This document shows positions 23,452 to 32,611 of a stretch of 64,000 nt of DNA, in pieces. Position 1 is the stretch's first letter. The number at the start of each line of letters is the position of its first letter. The notes under the pieces are model-generated. The model was given only the letters and a program-made list of their open reading frames with translations, was not told where the DNA came from and ran no database searches. The translations under genes were made by a program, and so were the position numbers. The stretch is from an uncultured Oscillospiraceae bacterium (GTDB lineage Bacteria > Bacillota > Clostridia > Oscillospirales > Ruminococcaceae): the NCBI GenBank assembly GCA_934462925.1, contig CAKSIT010000008.1, positions 1 through 64,000 of the forward strand, in the 5' to 3' direction.

Positions 23452-26400
23452 AGCCTTTTTATTGCCTGCGCGCCCGCCGTGATAAGCAGCCATGCTGCGT
23501 TAAAGCCGATAAGGTACAGGCAGTTAAGCATATCGTAGTTTCTGAACAGCATAAACAGCACTACAAGCACTATTCCGAGCGCCGTCCCCGCCGCTTCCAG
23601 TATGCAGCCTGTGGTTATCTTGCTGCGCAGCGCCTTTGCGCCGTTTATCGCCGCTGCAAACGCCGAGAACGTGCCGTCGCACGACACCGCAGCGCTGCCC
23701 TTGGGCGAGTAGCGGGTCTTTTCTGAGAACGCCGCGTGCGCCTCGAACGGAAGCACGCGCACGCGCGCCGCCTCTATGTCGAAAAGCTCTGCTATCACAG
23801 CGGAGGTTATCATGCCGTCCACCGCCTTTATCACAAGGCTTACGCCGTTTGCGCTCAGCCTGCGCACGGATTCCTTTACCTGCTGGTTTGCGCTGAGTTC
23901 AACAAAGAACAGCATACAAATCTCGCCGCCCACGGCAAGGTAAATAACCTCGTCGCCGTTCTTGTTCGCGGCGCTCTCCTTTTTCATGTCGGGCACTACT
24001 ATCTCGTGCGACTTCATATGCTCGCGGTTGCCAAGCAGCACGCGCCTGTGGTCTATCCACCCGAGAATGCCAAGGCCGCTTTCGTAAACGCACCCGCTTA
24101 CAGGCTTAAGCAGCTGCTGCTTGTAGTTGAGCATATTGAAAAACGCGTCCGCAAGCACGCTGTCCGCGTTCATGGAAAGGCTTGCGGCGTATATTATCGC
24201 CTCGTCTATGGGGACTTTGGGGGAGTTTGAGCTGCGGTGCTTGTTGTAGTCCCAGATGTTGTTGATTTTAACGGAATTTACGGGGAAAAGGCTCTTAGCC
24301 TCAATGAGTACGGCGTTCGTTTCGCTGAACTCCTCTACCGCGCTGCACCCGAGTATAGCGGCGTTTCTGCCCGGCATTACCTTTGCGGCGCGCAGCATGG
24401 GCAGCGTTACAATAAACGAACCCGTAAACGCAGCGCCCACGGCGAACACCGCGCTCGCAGCGGTAAACGCCCACGAAAGGCAGTTTGTCGCTATCTCGCT
24501 TTCGCAGGTAAGGTACGCGATAACGCCGCATACGATAGCCGAGATAAGCGTTGCGGGGGCGATAATGCGCGCGGTCCTGTCCGAAGCGTCCTCGCAGTAG
24601 GTGGAGATGATGAAGTCGCAGAGCATTTCAGTCTTGCGCATGGAAGCCACGCAGGGCATTTCGCCCGTTACCGCGCCCTTTGCGAGCTGCTCCGCGCCCT
24701 CGTCCGCGCTCGTCTGCACAAAGAACTTTGCGCCGTCGCCCGCGGTGAAGCGGAAGTTGCGCTGCGCCGCCTTAACAAGGCAGAGCTTTGAGACGGTGTT
24801 GAAGCACAGCGCCGCTAGCGATACCGCAAGGTAAACGTGCGAGCGCCCGCGCTGTATAAATTCCTCGTTTGAGAGGTAGGGGATAAGCGAACCTATGGCG
24901 GCAATGTGCGCAAACGCGCAAAGCGTGTCGCCGTCGGGGTGAAGCCTTACAAGGCGCGAAAGTCCGTGCGTCACCACGCCCGAGCAGGCGGAGAAGCTCA
25001 ATATGCCTATGATAAGGTACGCGTAAAGGTAGTAGTCGGGGTGCGAGATTTTGCTTACGTACTCCGTTATAAAGCCCCAGTCCGCGCCAAAGTGGTTGGT
25101 AAGCGCAATGAAAAGTGCCGCTGCAAGCATTATCCCAAGAATTACGAGCCTGCCCGTAAGCCCTTTTGCCTCGTGGCGCAGGCGCTCTGCAATAACGTTC
25201 TCGTCGTCGAGGTCGATTTCCTCGTCTTCCTCGTCGTAGTCGTCCTCGCCGTCCTCTGCGGCGGCGTCAACGCCCTCCTCAATGTCCTCTAGCATAAAGG
25301 AAGCGAGCTTGCTCTTTTTCTTCTGCGCCAGCTCGTCCGCGCGGCGCACCTCGTCAACGGGGTCGCTGCCGCTTATTATCGAGGTGTCTATCATCTTCTT
25401 GCTGTCGATGTTGAGCGGCTCTGCGGGCGCGGCTCTCACGCCGCCTATATCGTCTACCACAACGGTTTTGTCGGAGTGGAGCGCCTGCTGCGCCGCAAGC
25501 TGCTTGTTAAGCGAGTTTACCAGCGCGTCGCTGCCGCCCTGCGCTTTTTGCGGGGCGAGCGGGCGCTGCTTGCCCGTGCGCGGCGTGAACAGGATATCGT
25601 CCGCGCGCTTCTCGGCGTCGGTCTTTTTCCTGCTTATGGCGGGGGAGTACTCCTTGACGGTTTCCTCGCTGTTTGCGGCGTTTGCAAGGTTCTTAAGGTC
25701 GTTGCCGCTTACCGCGCGGGTGTCCTCAAGCTCCTCGTCCGTGGAAGCCTTAAGCTGCTCCGCCGCCTTTGCGCGCGAGTCCATGGGGTTTATCGAATCA
25801 AGCAGCTCGTCGGGGGATTCCGCCGCGCTGTCCGCGCTCAGCAGCGCGCGGTTTATTTCCTCGATACGCTGCTGCTTGCGCAGCTCCATTGTTTCGGTGG
25901 TAACAAGCTCGCTTTCGCTGTGGAAAACGATATCGTCGTCTGCGGGCGCGGTTTTCTCCTCGGCTTCCTTCTCGGGTTCGTCGGGGAAAAGCAGCAGCGA
26001 CGCTTCCGCAGCGGACGCCAGCTCCTCCGTAAGACCCGTATGCTCGGTCACCTTGTGCGCCTTTATCTTGTCCGCAGCGTCGGAGATATCGGCGGCTATG
26101 CGCTCGTTTACTTCCTCGTCGGTGCGCTGCTTTGCGGCAAGGCTGCTTTCGCGGCGCTCCTTTGCAAGGCGCTCGCGCGCTTCACGCTCGCGGGCTGCTT
26201 TCTGCGCTTTTTCCGCCTTGCGCTGCTTTGTGCGCTCGGCTGCGGCTGCTATTTCTGCGGCGCGGCGCTCGTTCTCCTCGCGCTCGGTGCGCTGTTTTGC
26301 GGCAAGGCCGCACTGCTGCTCGGCAGGCTTATGCGGTGCTATCGCTTCGACCGCTGCGCGCTTTTCGGGCGCTGCCTGTGCTTCAGGCGCTGCCTGTGCT

Positions 26401-26588
26401 TCAGGTGCTGCCTGCGCTTCAGGAACGCTTTCTTCGGCGTGCTTTGCGGTGCTGCGTATCGCCTCGTCAATCTCGCTGCCGCCGATTATTTCGGTCACGC
26501 TGCCCTCGTAATGGGCGTGGGTTTCGCCGCCGCGCTTGCGGTCTATTTCCGCAAGTATGTCGTCTATGCTGTATTTTTCGTCGGACAT
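23448..26588 (-). CDS. Large protein with disordered N-terminus and degenerate P-type-ATPase-like membrane core
   Basis: A 1046-residue protein. Residues 1-475 are charged and probably disordered or coiled: a PEAQAA triple repeat at 56-75, a duplicated LAAKQRTxxExNER block (95-108 and 150-163), and an acidic stretch at 445-463. From 478 a membrane core follows with the P1-type ATPase order: hydrophobic hairpins, a membrane Pro (TLPML, 728-732), and a region aligning with the phosphorylation site but reading VLIEAKSLF (760-768) instead of DKTGT. An N-domain-like stretch is GWIDHRRVLLGNREHM (843-858), and the hinge-like part ends in SCDGTFSAF (969-977) instead of GDGxND. Catalytic residues are lost, so an ATP-driven pump is unlikely. 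Confidence 0.75.
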   Translation of the reverse strand: MSDEKYSIDDILAEIDRKRGGETHAHYEGSVTEIIGGSEIDEAIRSTAKHAEESVPEAQAAPEAQAAPEAQAAPEKRAAVEAIAPHKPAEQQCGLAAKQRTEREENERRAAEIAAAAERTKQRKAEKAQKAAREREARERLAKERRESSLAAKQRTDEEVNERIAADISDAADKIKAHKVTEHTGLTEELASAAEASLLLFPDEPEKEAEEKTAPADDDIVFHSESELVTTETMELRKQQRIEEINRALLSADSAAESPDELLDSINPMDSRAKAAEQLKASTDEELEDTRAVSGNDLKNLANAANSEETVKEYSPAISRKKTDAEKRADDILFTPRTGKQRPLAPQKAQGGSDALVNSLNKQLAAQQALHSDKTVVVDDIGGVRAAPAEPLNIDSKKMIDTSIISGSDPVDEVRRADELAQKKKSKLASFMLEDIEEGVDAAAEDGEDDYDEEDEEIDLDDENVIAERLRHEAKGLTGRLVILGIMLAAALFIALTNHFGADWGFITEYVSKISHPDYYLYAYLIIGILSFSACSGVVTHGLSRLVRLHPDGDTLCAFAHIAAIGSLIPYLSNEEFIQRGRSHVYLAVSLAALCFNTVSKLCLVKAAQRNFRFTAGDGAKFFVQTSADEGAEQLAKGAVTGEMPCVASMRKTEMLCDFIISTYCEDASDRTARIIAPATLISAIVCGVIAYLTCESEIATNCLSWAFTAASAVFAVGAAFTGSFIVTLPMLRAAKVMPGRNAAILGCSAVEEFSETNAVLIEAKSLFPVNSVKINNIWDYNKHRSSNSPKVPIDEAIIYAASLSMNADSVLADAFFNMLNYKQQLLKPVSGCVYESGLGILGWIDHRRVLLGNREHMKSHEIVVPDMKKESAANKNGDEVIYLAVGGEICMLFFVELSANQQVKESVRRLSANGVSLVIKAVDGMITSAVIAELFDIEAARVRVLPFEAHAAFSEKTRYSPKGSAAVSCDGTFSAFAAAINGAKALRSKITTGCILEAAGTALGIVLVVLFMLFRNYDMLNCLYLIGFNAAWLLITAGAQAIKRL

Positions 26589-26626
26589 CAGTTTCTCTCC
26601 ATTATATAGCGTTTAATGCGCCGCAC

Positions 26627-27373
26627 TTACTTTGCCGCGCGCTGCTTTACTATCTCGTACATCAGTATTCCCGCGGAAACAGAAGCGTTGAGCGAGTTTA
26701 CGCGCCCGTTCATCGGCAGCGAAAGCGTCATGTCGCAGCTTTCGCGGACAAGCCTGCCCAGCCCGAAGCCCTCAGAGCCTACCACGAGCGCCGCCGCGCC
26801 GCTTAAATCCGCCTTACCGAACGGCGTGCCGTCCGCTTCCATGCCGTACACCCAGATGTTCTCCTGTTTGAGCCGCCTTATCGTGTCGCAAAGGTTGCTT
26901 ACGCGCGCTACCTTTATCCACGCCGCCGCGCCCGCGGAGGTCTTGAACACCGTGCCGTTGAGCGACGCGCTGCGGCGCTTCGGGATAATAACGCCGTCCG
27001 CGCCCGCAGCCTCCGCAGTTCGGATTATCGCGCCGAGGTTGTGCGGGTCTGCTATCTCGTCGCATATGACGATGAACGGGGGAGTACCCTTTTCGCGCGA
27101 CACGGCGAGGATATCGTCCACCGTGGCGTAGGCGCACGCCGCAAGCTCTGCCGCGACCCCGCCGTGCTTCGGCGTTCCCGCAAGGGCTGCGAGCTTCTCG
27201 TCGCTCACGTCCTTTACAACGATACCGCGCTGCTTTGCAAGGGGAATCACTCTGCCGAGCGCCGCGCCGCGCTGTACGAACACCGTGTCAAGCTCGGCGT
27301 CTGAGGTGAGCGCCTCGATAACGGCGTTCTTACCGTAAATTATTCTGCTTTCGCTTTCGTTTATATTCTCCAT
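26627..27373 (-). CDS. rlmB: TrmH-family rRNA 2'-O-methyltransferase, RlmB-like
   Basis: A 248-residue SpoU/TrmH methyltransferase. It has an N-terminal substrate-binding domain (IIYGKNAVIEALTSD), then the knotted SAM domain with motifs 1-3: DPHNLGAIIRTAEAAGADGVIIP, ALVVGSEGFGLGRLV and LPMNGRVNSLNASVSAGILMYE. RlmB methylates G2251 of 23S rRNA; a tRNA target cannot be excluded by sequence alone. The ATG at 27373 is chosen because AAAGGA lies 6 nt upstream; two in-frame ATGs further up are too close to or before the site. It leads the rlmB/1046-aa/tadA/flippase run. Confidence 0.9.
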   Translation of the reverse strand: MENINESESRIIYGKNAVIEALTSDAELDTVFVQRGAALGRVIPLAKQRGIVVKDVSDEKLAALAGTPKHGGVAAELAACAYATVDDILAVSREKGTPPFIVICDEIADPHNLGAIIRTAEAAGADGVIIPKRRSASLNGTVFKTSAGAAAWIKVARVSNLCDTIRRLKQENIWVYGMEADGTPFGKADLSGAAALVVGSEGFGLGRLVRESCDMTLSLPMNGRVNSLNASVSAGILMYEIVKQRAAK

Positions 27374-27417
27374 AGACATTTCATTCCTTTGGGCATAGTT
27401 ATAATCATACATTATCT

Positions 27418-27446
27418 ATTATACCACAACTTTCCCATTATTTCAA
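27418..27446 (-). promoter_or_regulatory. Sigma-A promoter of the rlmB operon
   Basis: TTGAAA (27441-27446), 17 bp, TATAAT (27418-27423) on the minus strand, 45 bp before the start codon. Confidence 0.85.
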
Positions 27447-27490
27447 CTACCTGTCCGCACAGTTGTGTGAAAATTATGCAAAAAATTCTT

Positions 27491-27664
27491 GGGCAACACC
27501 GCACAATTAACGGCAAATGCCTTTTCCGCACGCTTGCTTGCATCTTTTCCGCCATATTGCACAATTCGTCCTAGCAAGGCGCGAGCCTTGCGTCGTCCTC
27601 ATTGTACAATCTGACGAAAAATCTGACTGCGCAATCATGCGAAAATAATTATGCGGTATTGCCC
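27491..27664. mobile_element. MITE-like palindromic element 1 (174 bp)
   Basis: Non-coding. Terminal inverted repeats of 18 bp (27491-27508 and 27647-27664) match at 16 positions, starting GGGCAAyACCGCA. A nested inverted repeat TTGCACAAT/ATTGTACAA lies inside. At the centre is a perfect hairpin GCAAGGC-gcga-GCCTTGC (27574-27591). TT flanks both ends, a weak target-duplication candidate. It fills most of the 387-nt gap between rlmB and malQ. Confidence 0.6.
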
Positions 27665-27691
27665 TTGCTTTGGGGTGCGGGACGGGCGTTC

Positions 27692-27720
27692 TTGACAACG
27701 AGTGAGAAAAGTATTATAAT
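27692..27720 (+). promoter_or_regulatory. Sigma-A promoter of malQ
   Basis: TTGACA (27692-27697), 17 bp, TATAAT (27715-27720); the start codon follows 40 nt downstream. Confidence 0.9.
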
Positions 27721-27759
27721 ATTCTTGGAACACAATCCCTTAATAAAAGGAGAATAAAT

Positions 27760-29262
27760 ATGACACAGAGAAGCTGCGGTATTCTTATGCACATAACCGC
27801 GCTGCCCTCGCCGTACGGCATAGGCACGTTCGGCAAGGAGGCGGAGCGCTTTGCGGACTGGCTTAAGGCTGCGGGGCAGACCTACTGGCAGGTGCTGCCC
27901 ATAGGGCCTACGGGCTACGGGGATTCGCCCTATCAGCCGTTCTCGTCCTTTGCGGGCAACCCGCTTATGATAGACCTTGACGAGCTTGTGGAGAACGGGT
28001 GGCTTACGCGTGAGCAATGTATGGCGGCGGATTTCGGCGCAGACCCGTCCTACGTCGATTTCGACAAGGTGGCGCAAACGCGCAAGGAGCTTCTGCACGA
28101 GGCGTTCAAGAGCTTTACGGACGACGTGGGCTACACCTCGTTCGTGCTTAAAGAGGCGGAGTGGCTGGATGACTACGCGCTGTTTACCGCGCTTAAGGAC
28201 AGGTTCGGCGGCAGACCGTGGACGCAATGGGACGACGATATCAAAATGCGCCTGCCCGACGCCATGGAGCGCTACACAGAGGAGCTTAAGGACGAGATAC
28301 ACTGCATAAAATTCACGCAGTACCTTTTCTTCCGCCAGTGGGACAGATTCCACCGCTACTGCAACAAAAACGGCATAAAAATAATCGGCGATATCCCGAT
28401 TTATGTGTCGCCCGACTGCGCGGACGTATGGGCGCAGCCCGAGCTTTTCGAGCTTGACGAGCGCCGCAACCCGCGCCGCGTTGCAGGCGTGCCGCCCGAC
28501 TACTTCTCAAAGACGGGGCAGCTGTGGGGCAACCCGCTCTACGACTGGGTTGAGATGAAGCGCACGGGCTATGAGTGGTGGATAAGGCGCGTTAAAAAGT
28601 CGGCGGAATATTACGATATGCTGCGCATAGACCACTTCCGCGCGTTCGACACGTACTACGCGATACCCTTTGGCAGCGCTACCGCCGAAAAGGGTACGTG
28701 GGAGCATGGCCCGGGCATGGACCTTTTCAACGCGATACGCGCGGAGCTTGGCGAGGTGAGCATTATTGCGGAGGACCTCGGCGACATATTTGACAGCGTA
28801 AAAGAGCTTCTGCGCGATTCGGGCTTCCCGGGAATGCGCGTGCTTCAGTTCGGCTTTAACCCCGAGAACGCCGACAACGACCACCTGCCGCACCGCTACC
28901 CCGAAAACTGCGTTGCTTACACGGGAACGCACGACAACGCCACCGTTGTTCAATGGTACAAGGAGGCGGACGGCGCTTCGCGCGCTATGGCTAAGCGCTA
29001 CCTTAACAAGGGGCTGTTCGAGAAGGTTCAGAGCGGCTTTATAAGGGGCGTTTACGCAAGCCCCGCGCAGCTTGCCATAGTACCCATGCAGGACGTTCTC
29101 GGGCTTGGCGCGCAGGCGAGAATGAACGTACCCTCCACCCTTGGCGGCAACTGGAAGTGGCGCATGAAGCAGGGCGCTACTACCGAAGCGTGCGCGGCGC
29201 GGCTTCACGAGCTTGCTGAAACGTATTTCAGACTGCCTGTGCAGGAAAAGCAGGGTAAGTAA
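27760..29262 (+). CDS. malQ: 4-alpha-glucanotransferase
   Basis: A 500-residue GH77 enzyme (amylomaltase/disproportionating enzyme) that transfers alpha-1,4-glucan segments during maltodextrin and glycogen use. Family motifs: SPYGIGTFGKEAERFADWL at the N-terminus, GDIPIYVSPDCADVWAQPELF, the nucleophile region MLRIDHFRAFDTYYAIP (catalytic Asp), IIAEDLGDIF (acid/base Glu) and YTGTHDNATVVQWY. Length is standard for the bacterial form. The gene is monocistronic, between its own promoter and terminator. Confidence 0.97.
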   Translation: MTQRSCGILMHITALPSPYGIGTFGKEAERFADWLKAAGQTYWQVLPIGPTGYGDSPYQPFSSFAGNPLMIDLDELVENGWLTREQCMAADFGADPSYVDFDKVAQTRKELLHEAFKSFTDDVGYTSFVLKEAEWLDDYALFTALKDRFGGRPWTQWDDDIKMRLPDAMERYTEELKDEIHCIKFTQYLFFRQWDRFHRYCNKNGIKIIGDIPIYVSPDCADVWAQPELFELDERRNPRRVAGVPPDYFSKTGQLWGNPLYDWVEMKRTGYEWWIRRVKKSAEYYDMLRIDHFRAFDTYYAIPFGSATAEKGTWEHGPGMDLFNAIRAELGEVSIIAEDLGDIFDSVKELLRDSGFPGMRVLQFGFNPENADNDHLPHRYPENCVAYTGTHDNATVVQWYKEADGASRAMAKRYLNKGLFEKVQSGFIRGVYASPAQLAIVPMQDVLGLGAQARMNVPSTLGGNWKWRMKQGATTEACAARLHELAETYFRLPVQEKQGK

Positions 29263-29278
29263 CGCGTGCAAAATCCCC

Positions 29279-29303
29279 AAAAGCGCAGACAAACGCGCTT
29301 TTT
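29279..29303 (+). terminator. Terminator of malQ
   Basis: AAAAGCGC/GCGCTTTT stem (29279-29286 with 29295-29302), with the T run extending one base beyond the stem. Confidence 0.82.
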
Positions 29304-29348
29304 ACCCCCGCAGGTTTGTGGGAGAGTTCAAAAAAAATTGCCCCGTGC

Positions 29349-29377
29349 TTGACAAGCGCGGGGCTTTGTTGTATAAT
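29349..29377 (+). promoter_or_regulatory. Sigma-A promoter of the alpha/beta hydrolase gene
   Basis: TTGACA (29349-29354), 17 bp, TATAAT (29372-29377). Confidence 0.9.
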
Positions 29378-29429
29378 ATAAGGTAACAGCTGTTGCGTAT
29401 ACTCAAACAAATCGAAACGGAGGAAAATT

Positions 29430-30158
29430 ATGTATTACGAGGAGCTTGGCGCAGGGCATGAAAAGACGATAGTAATGCTCCACGGCGCGAATTATGTAAA
29501 CACTTTTGCAAAGCAATATCCGCTTGCGGAGAAGTTCCGCATAATCGTGCCGCACCTTATGGGCTACGGCAGGGAAACCGAGCAGGTTTTCAGCGCGGAC
29601 GCGCAGACAGCGGCGCTCGGCGAGTTTATAGAAAGCCTTGGCGGCAGGGTGACGCTCGTGGGGTTCTCGCTCGGCGCGCAGCTTGCGTACAGGCTCTGCG
29701 CGGAACGCCCCGAGCTGTTCAGCGCCGCTGTTATAATAAGTCCGTGGCTCATAAAGCCCGAGGAAATGCTCAAAAAGGTCGTCGCTTCCAACGAAAAGAG
29801 CCTGCGGCTTTTCAAAAAGAAGCCGCTGTGCGGGCTGATAGGACGGCTCAACGGCTTTTCGCCCGAGGAGCGCGCGGAATTTGTTGCGCAAATGCAGCGC
29901 GTTAAGCCCGAAACGGCGCACAACGCCGCCGATAACGGTATCACTATCGAGTCGGTGCAGGGGTTCGGGCGCGTGGATTTCCCCGTGTACGCGCTTGCAG
30001 GCGCGAAAGAGCAGCGTGAGGTAAAGGACAGCATTTTTACGCTTGCGAAGCTCAACCGCCGCTGCAAGGCGGAGGTGTGGGAGCGTGCGGGGCATAATAT
30101 CCCGATGGCGTTCCCGCAGCGGCTGAACGAGCTTATAGAAAAGGCTGCGTACGAGTGA
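29430..30158 (+). CDS. Alpha/beta hydrolase
   Basis: A 242-residue cytoplasmic hydrolase. The oxyanion motif is MLHGANYV (residues 16-23), the nucleophile elbow is VGFSLGAQLA with the Ser near residue 79, and the catalytic His is in AGHNIPMAFP near the C-terminus. Length and motif spacing fit the small esterase/lyase-like alpha/beta hydrolases. The substrate is not predictable. It is monocistronic and convergent with cysK. Confidence 0.88.
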   Translation: MYYEELGAGHEKTIVMLHGANYVNTFAKQYPLAEKFRIIVPHLMGYGRETEQVFSADAQTAALGEFIESLGGRVTLVGFSLGAQLAYRLCAERPELFSAAVIISPWLIKPEEMLKKVVASNEKSLRLFKKKPLCGLIGRLNGFSPEERAEFVAQMQRVKPETAHNAADNGITIESVQGFGRVDFPVYALAGAKEQREVKDSIFTLAKLNRRCKAEVWERAGHNIPMAFPQRLNELIEKAAYE

Positions 30159-30164
30159 TTTGCG

Positions 30165-30200
30165 AAAAAACAAGCCCTCCCGTTTCCGAGAGGGCTTTCT
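30165..30200. terminator. Bidirectional terminator between the hydrolase gene and cysK
   Basis: AAGCCCTC/GAGGGCTT stem (30172-30179 with 30190-30197). An A run precedes it, which gives a T run for the minus-strand cysK transcript; the plus-strand T run is short. Confidence 0.85.
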
Positions 30201-30225
30201 GCCGTCTGAACTCCGACAGACTTTA

Positions 30226-31155
30226 TTATTCAGCGAACATGGGCGTGGAGAGGTATCTCTCGCCTGTGTCGGGCAGCAGTACTACAATAGTCTTGCCCTT
30301 GTTCTCCTCGCGCTTTGCAAGCTGGATTGCAGCCCACAGAGCCGCACCCGAGGATATCCCGACAAGAACGCCCTCCGTGCGGGCAATGCGCCTGCCTGTT
30401 TCAAACGCGTCCTCGTTCTCAACAGGGATTATCTCGTCGTAAATCTTGGTGTTGAGCGTGTCAGGAACGAAGCCCGCGCCGATACCCTGAATTTTGTGCG
30501 GGCCTGCGTGACCCTCGGAGAGGACGGGGGAGCTTTTCGGCTCTACCGCAACCACCTTTACGGAGGGCTTGCGCTCCTTAAGCGCCTTGCCCGTACCCGA
30601 AATAGTGCCGCCCGTGCCAACGCCCGCAACGAAGATGTCTACCGTGCCGTCGGTGTCGTTCCATATCTCAACGCCCGTGGTCTGCTCGTGCGTTGCAGGG
30701 TTTACGGGGTTTACAAACTGCCCCGGGATAAAGCTGTTCGGTATCTCCTTGGCAAGCTCGTTCGCCTTTTCGATAGCGCCTTTCATGCCCTTTGCGCCGT
30801 CGGTCAGCACAAGCTCCGCGCCGTATGCTTTCATCAGGTTGCGGCGCTCAACGCTCATCGTTTCGGGCATGGTGATGATTATGCGGTAGCCCTTCGCCGC
30901 TGCAATGGAGCAAAGACCTATGCCCGTGTTGCCGCTGGTAGGCTCGATTATTACGCTGCCTGCCTTAAGCGCGCCGGTTTTCTCGGCGTTTTCAATCATC
31001 GCCTTTGCTATTCTGTCCTTTACGCTTCCGCCAGGGTTGAAAAGCTCGAGCTTTGCGTAAATCTTCGCGCCAAGCCCATCCTCCTTTTCAATTTTCTTGA
31101 GTTCAAGCAGGGGAGTAGAGCCGACAAGCTCTGTTACAGAATCGTACACTTTCAT
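30226..31155 (-). CDS. cysK: Cysteine synthase A (O-acetylserine sulfhydrylase)
   Basis: A 309-residue PLP enzyme that makes cysteine from O-acetylserine and sulfide. The PLP-Lys motif is [11 protein letters not shown] (Lys about 42), the substrate loop is [11 protein letters not shown], the phosphate loop is [12 protein letters not shown], and the C-terminal Ser is in GISSGAA. The start at 31155 is preferred because the GGAGGAA ribosome site overlaps the upstream in-frame ATGs. It has its own promoter; cysE is not adjacent. Confidence 0.96.
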   Translation of the reverse strand: MKVYDSVTELVGSTPLLELKKIEKEDGLGAKIYAKLELFNPGGSVKDRIAKAMIENAEKTGALKAGSVIIEPTSGNTGIGLCSIAAAKGYRIIITMPETMSVERRNLMKAYGAELVLTDGAKGMKGAIEKANELAKEIPNSFIPGQFVNPVNPATHEQTTGVEIWNDTDGTVDIFVAGVGTGGTISGTGKALKERKPSVKVVAVEPKSSPVLSEGHAGPHKIQGIGAGFVPDTLNTKIYDEIIPVENEDAFETGRRIARTEGVLVGISSGAALWAAIQLAKREENKGKTIVVLLPDTGERYLSTPMFAE

Positions 31156-31209
31156 GGTCATTTCCTCCATTGATTTTGGGTTCAGCTTTCGCTGTTATCT
31201 TACGCTTAG

Positions 31210-31238
31210 ATTATAACATACAAAGCCTATAAAGTCAA
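31210..31238 (-). promoter_or_regulatory. Sigma-A promoter of cysK
   Basis: TTGACT (31233-31238), 17 bp, TATAAT (31210-31215) on the minus strand. The leader is about 50 nt, too short for a T-box or SAM riboswitch. Confidence 0.87.
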
Positions 31239-31353
31239 TAGGTAAACAGGAATTTCTTCTATTTCGGCGATATGCCCAAAACAAATCAACTTAAAGCGCG
31301 CCTTTCGTTTAACATGGCGGGAATTTCCTGCGAATGCGGGTGGCTTAGGGGAC

Positions 31354-31385
31354 AAAAAAATCCCCGCTCAAAGCGAGCGGGGATT
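31354..31385 (-). terminator. Terminator of the rpmG-rplA operon
   Basis: Perfect 11-bp stem AATCCCCGCTC/GAGCGGGGATT (31359-31369 with 31375-31385) followed by seven T on the minus strand. Confidence 0.95.
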
Positions 31386-31403
31386 ACGTATCTGTATCAG
31401 ATA

Positions 31404-32096
31404 TTAAACGCCGAATCTTGTGGTGTTTACCTTAACGCCGGGGCCCATTGTGGAAGAAACGGTGCAGGACTTGATGTACTGACCCTTTGCAGCAGCGGGC
31501 TTAGCCTTTGCTACAGCTTCCATGAGCGCGTTGAAGTTCTCCTCGAGCTTGCCAGCGCCGAACGACGCCTTGCCGATAGGGCAGTGAATGATGTTCGCCT
31601 TGTCAAGACGGTACTCAATCTTACCTGCCTTAGCCTCGGTAACTGCCTTAGCTACATCGGGGGTAACCGTACCTGCCTTGGGGTTAGGCATAAGGCCTCT
31701 CGGACCGAGAACCTTACCGAGTCTGCCGACAACGCCCATCATGTCGGGTGTTGCGATAACAACCTCAAAGTCCATCCAGCCGCCGTTAATCTTGGCAACG
31801 GTCTCGTTGTCAGCGATAAAATCAGCGCCTGCCGCCTTAGCGTCTGCTTCCTTCTCGGGCTTGCAGAAAACGAGGGTTCTGATGGTCTTACCTGTGCCGT
31901 TGGGAAGAACAACCGCGCCGCGAACCTGCTGGTCAGCGTGGCGGGAGTCAACGCCCAGACGAATGTGCAGCTCAACAGTTTCGTCGAACTTTGCCTTAGC
32001 GGTCTGGCATACTAAATCAAGAGCTTCGCCGGATTCGTAAACCTTGGTCGAATCAACGAGCTTTGTGCTTTCAACGTACTTCTTACCGTGTTTCAT
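31404..32096 (-). CDS. rplA: 50S ribosomal protein L1
   Basis: A 230-residue L1, the stalk protein that moves E-site tRNA. Typical segments are [61 protein letters not shown] and [12 protein letters not shown] near the C-terminus. Normal length. It lies 51 nt after rplK and ends the operon: rplJ and rplL, which usually follow, are not here. Confidence 0.98.
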   Translation of the reverse strand: MKHGKKYVESTKLVDSTKVYESGEALDLVCQTAKAKFDETVELHIRLGVDSRHADQQVRGAVVLPNGTGKTIRTLVFCKPEKEADAKAAGADFIADNETVAKINGGWMDFEVVIATPDMMGVVGRLGKVLGPRGLMPNPKAGTVTPDVAKAVTEAKAGKIEYRLDKANIIHCPIGKASFGAGKLEENFNALMEAVAKAKPAAAKGQYIKSCTVSSTMGPGVKVNTTRFGV

Positions 32097-32147
32097 TGTA
32101 TATTATCCTCCTTGTGGTCAAGCGGAATATTTCCTCCCACTGTATTA

Positions 32148-32573
32148 TTAGTCAACTACCTCTACGCCCATGGAACGTGCAGTACCTGCTATCATGGACA
32201 TTGCTGTATCGATGTTTGCAGCGTTAAGGTCGGGCATCTTGGTCTCTGCGATTTCCTTGAGCTGTGCCTTGGTAATCTTTGCAACCTTTGTCTTGTTGGG
32301 AACGCCCGAACCGCTCTCAATCTTGCAAGCCTTCTTGATGAGTACGCTTGCAGGAGGAGTCTTGGTGATGAATGTGAAGCTTCTGTCTGCGTAAACCGTG
32401 ATAACAACAGGGATAATAAGACCTGCCTTGTCCTTGGTACGCTCGTTGAACTCCTTGGTGAACGCCATGATGTTTACACCGTGCTGACCGAGTGCAGGGC
32501 CAACAGGGGGAGCAGGCGTAGCCTTACCAGCAGGAATCTGTAACTTGATAAATCCTGTAACCTTCTGTGCCAT
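32148..32573 (-). CDS. rplK: 50S ribosomal protein L11
   Basis: A 141-residue L11 of the GTPase-associated centre. It has the conserved N-terminal [20 protein letters not shown], then [14 protein letters not shown] and a C-terminal RNA-binding domain ending [10 protein letters not shown]. The ATG at 32573 follows GGAGG at 9 nt; an in-frame TTG upstream is not favoured. Confidence 0.98.
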   Translation of the reverse strand: MAQKVTGFIKLQIPAGKATPAPPVGPALGQHGVNIMAFTKEFNERTKDKAGLIIPVVITVYADRSFTFITKTPPASVLIKKACKIESGSGVPNKTKVAKITKAQLKEIAETKMPDLNAANIDTAMSMIAGTARSMGVEVVD

Positions 32574-32611
32574 TATAAACAACCTCCATTAAAATTTTGA
32601 AGAAATTCCGC

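Noticed and set aside
25282..26511. Ser/Ala/Phe-rich plus-strand frame
   Set aside because: Mirror of the Glu/Lys/Ala-rich N-terminus of the 1046-residue protein.
30160..31173. Plus-strand frame opposite cysK
   Set aside because: cysK on the minus strand is unmistakable; the frame has no ribosome site and random composition.
31156..31209. T-box or SAM riboswitch before cysK
   Set aside because: Leader is about 50 nt, too short for either.
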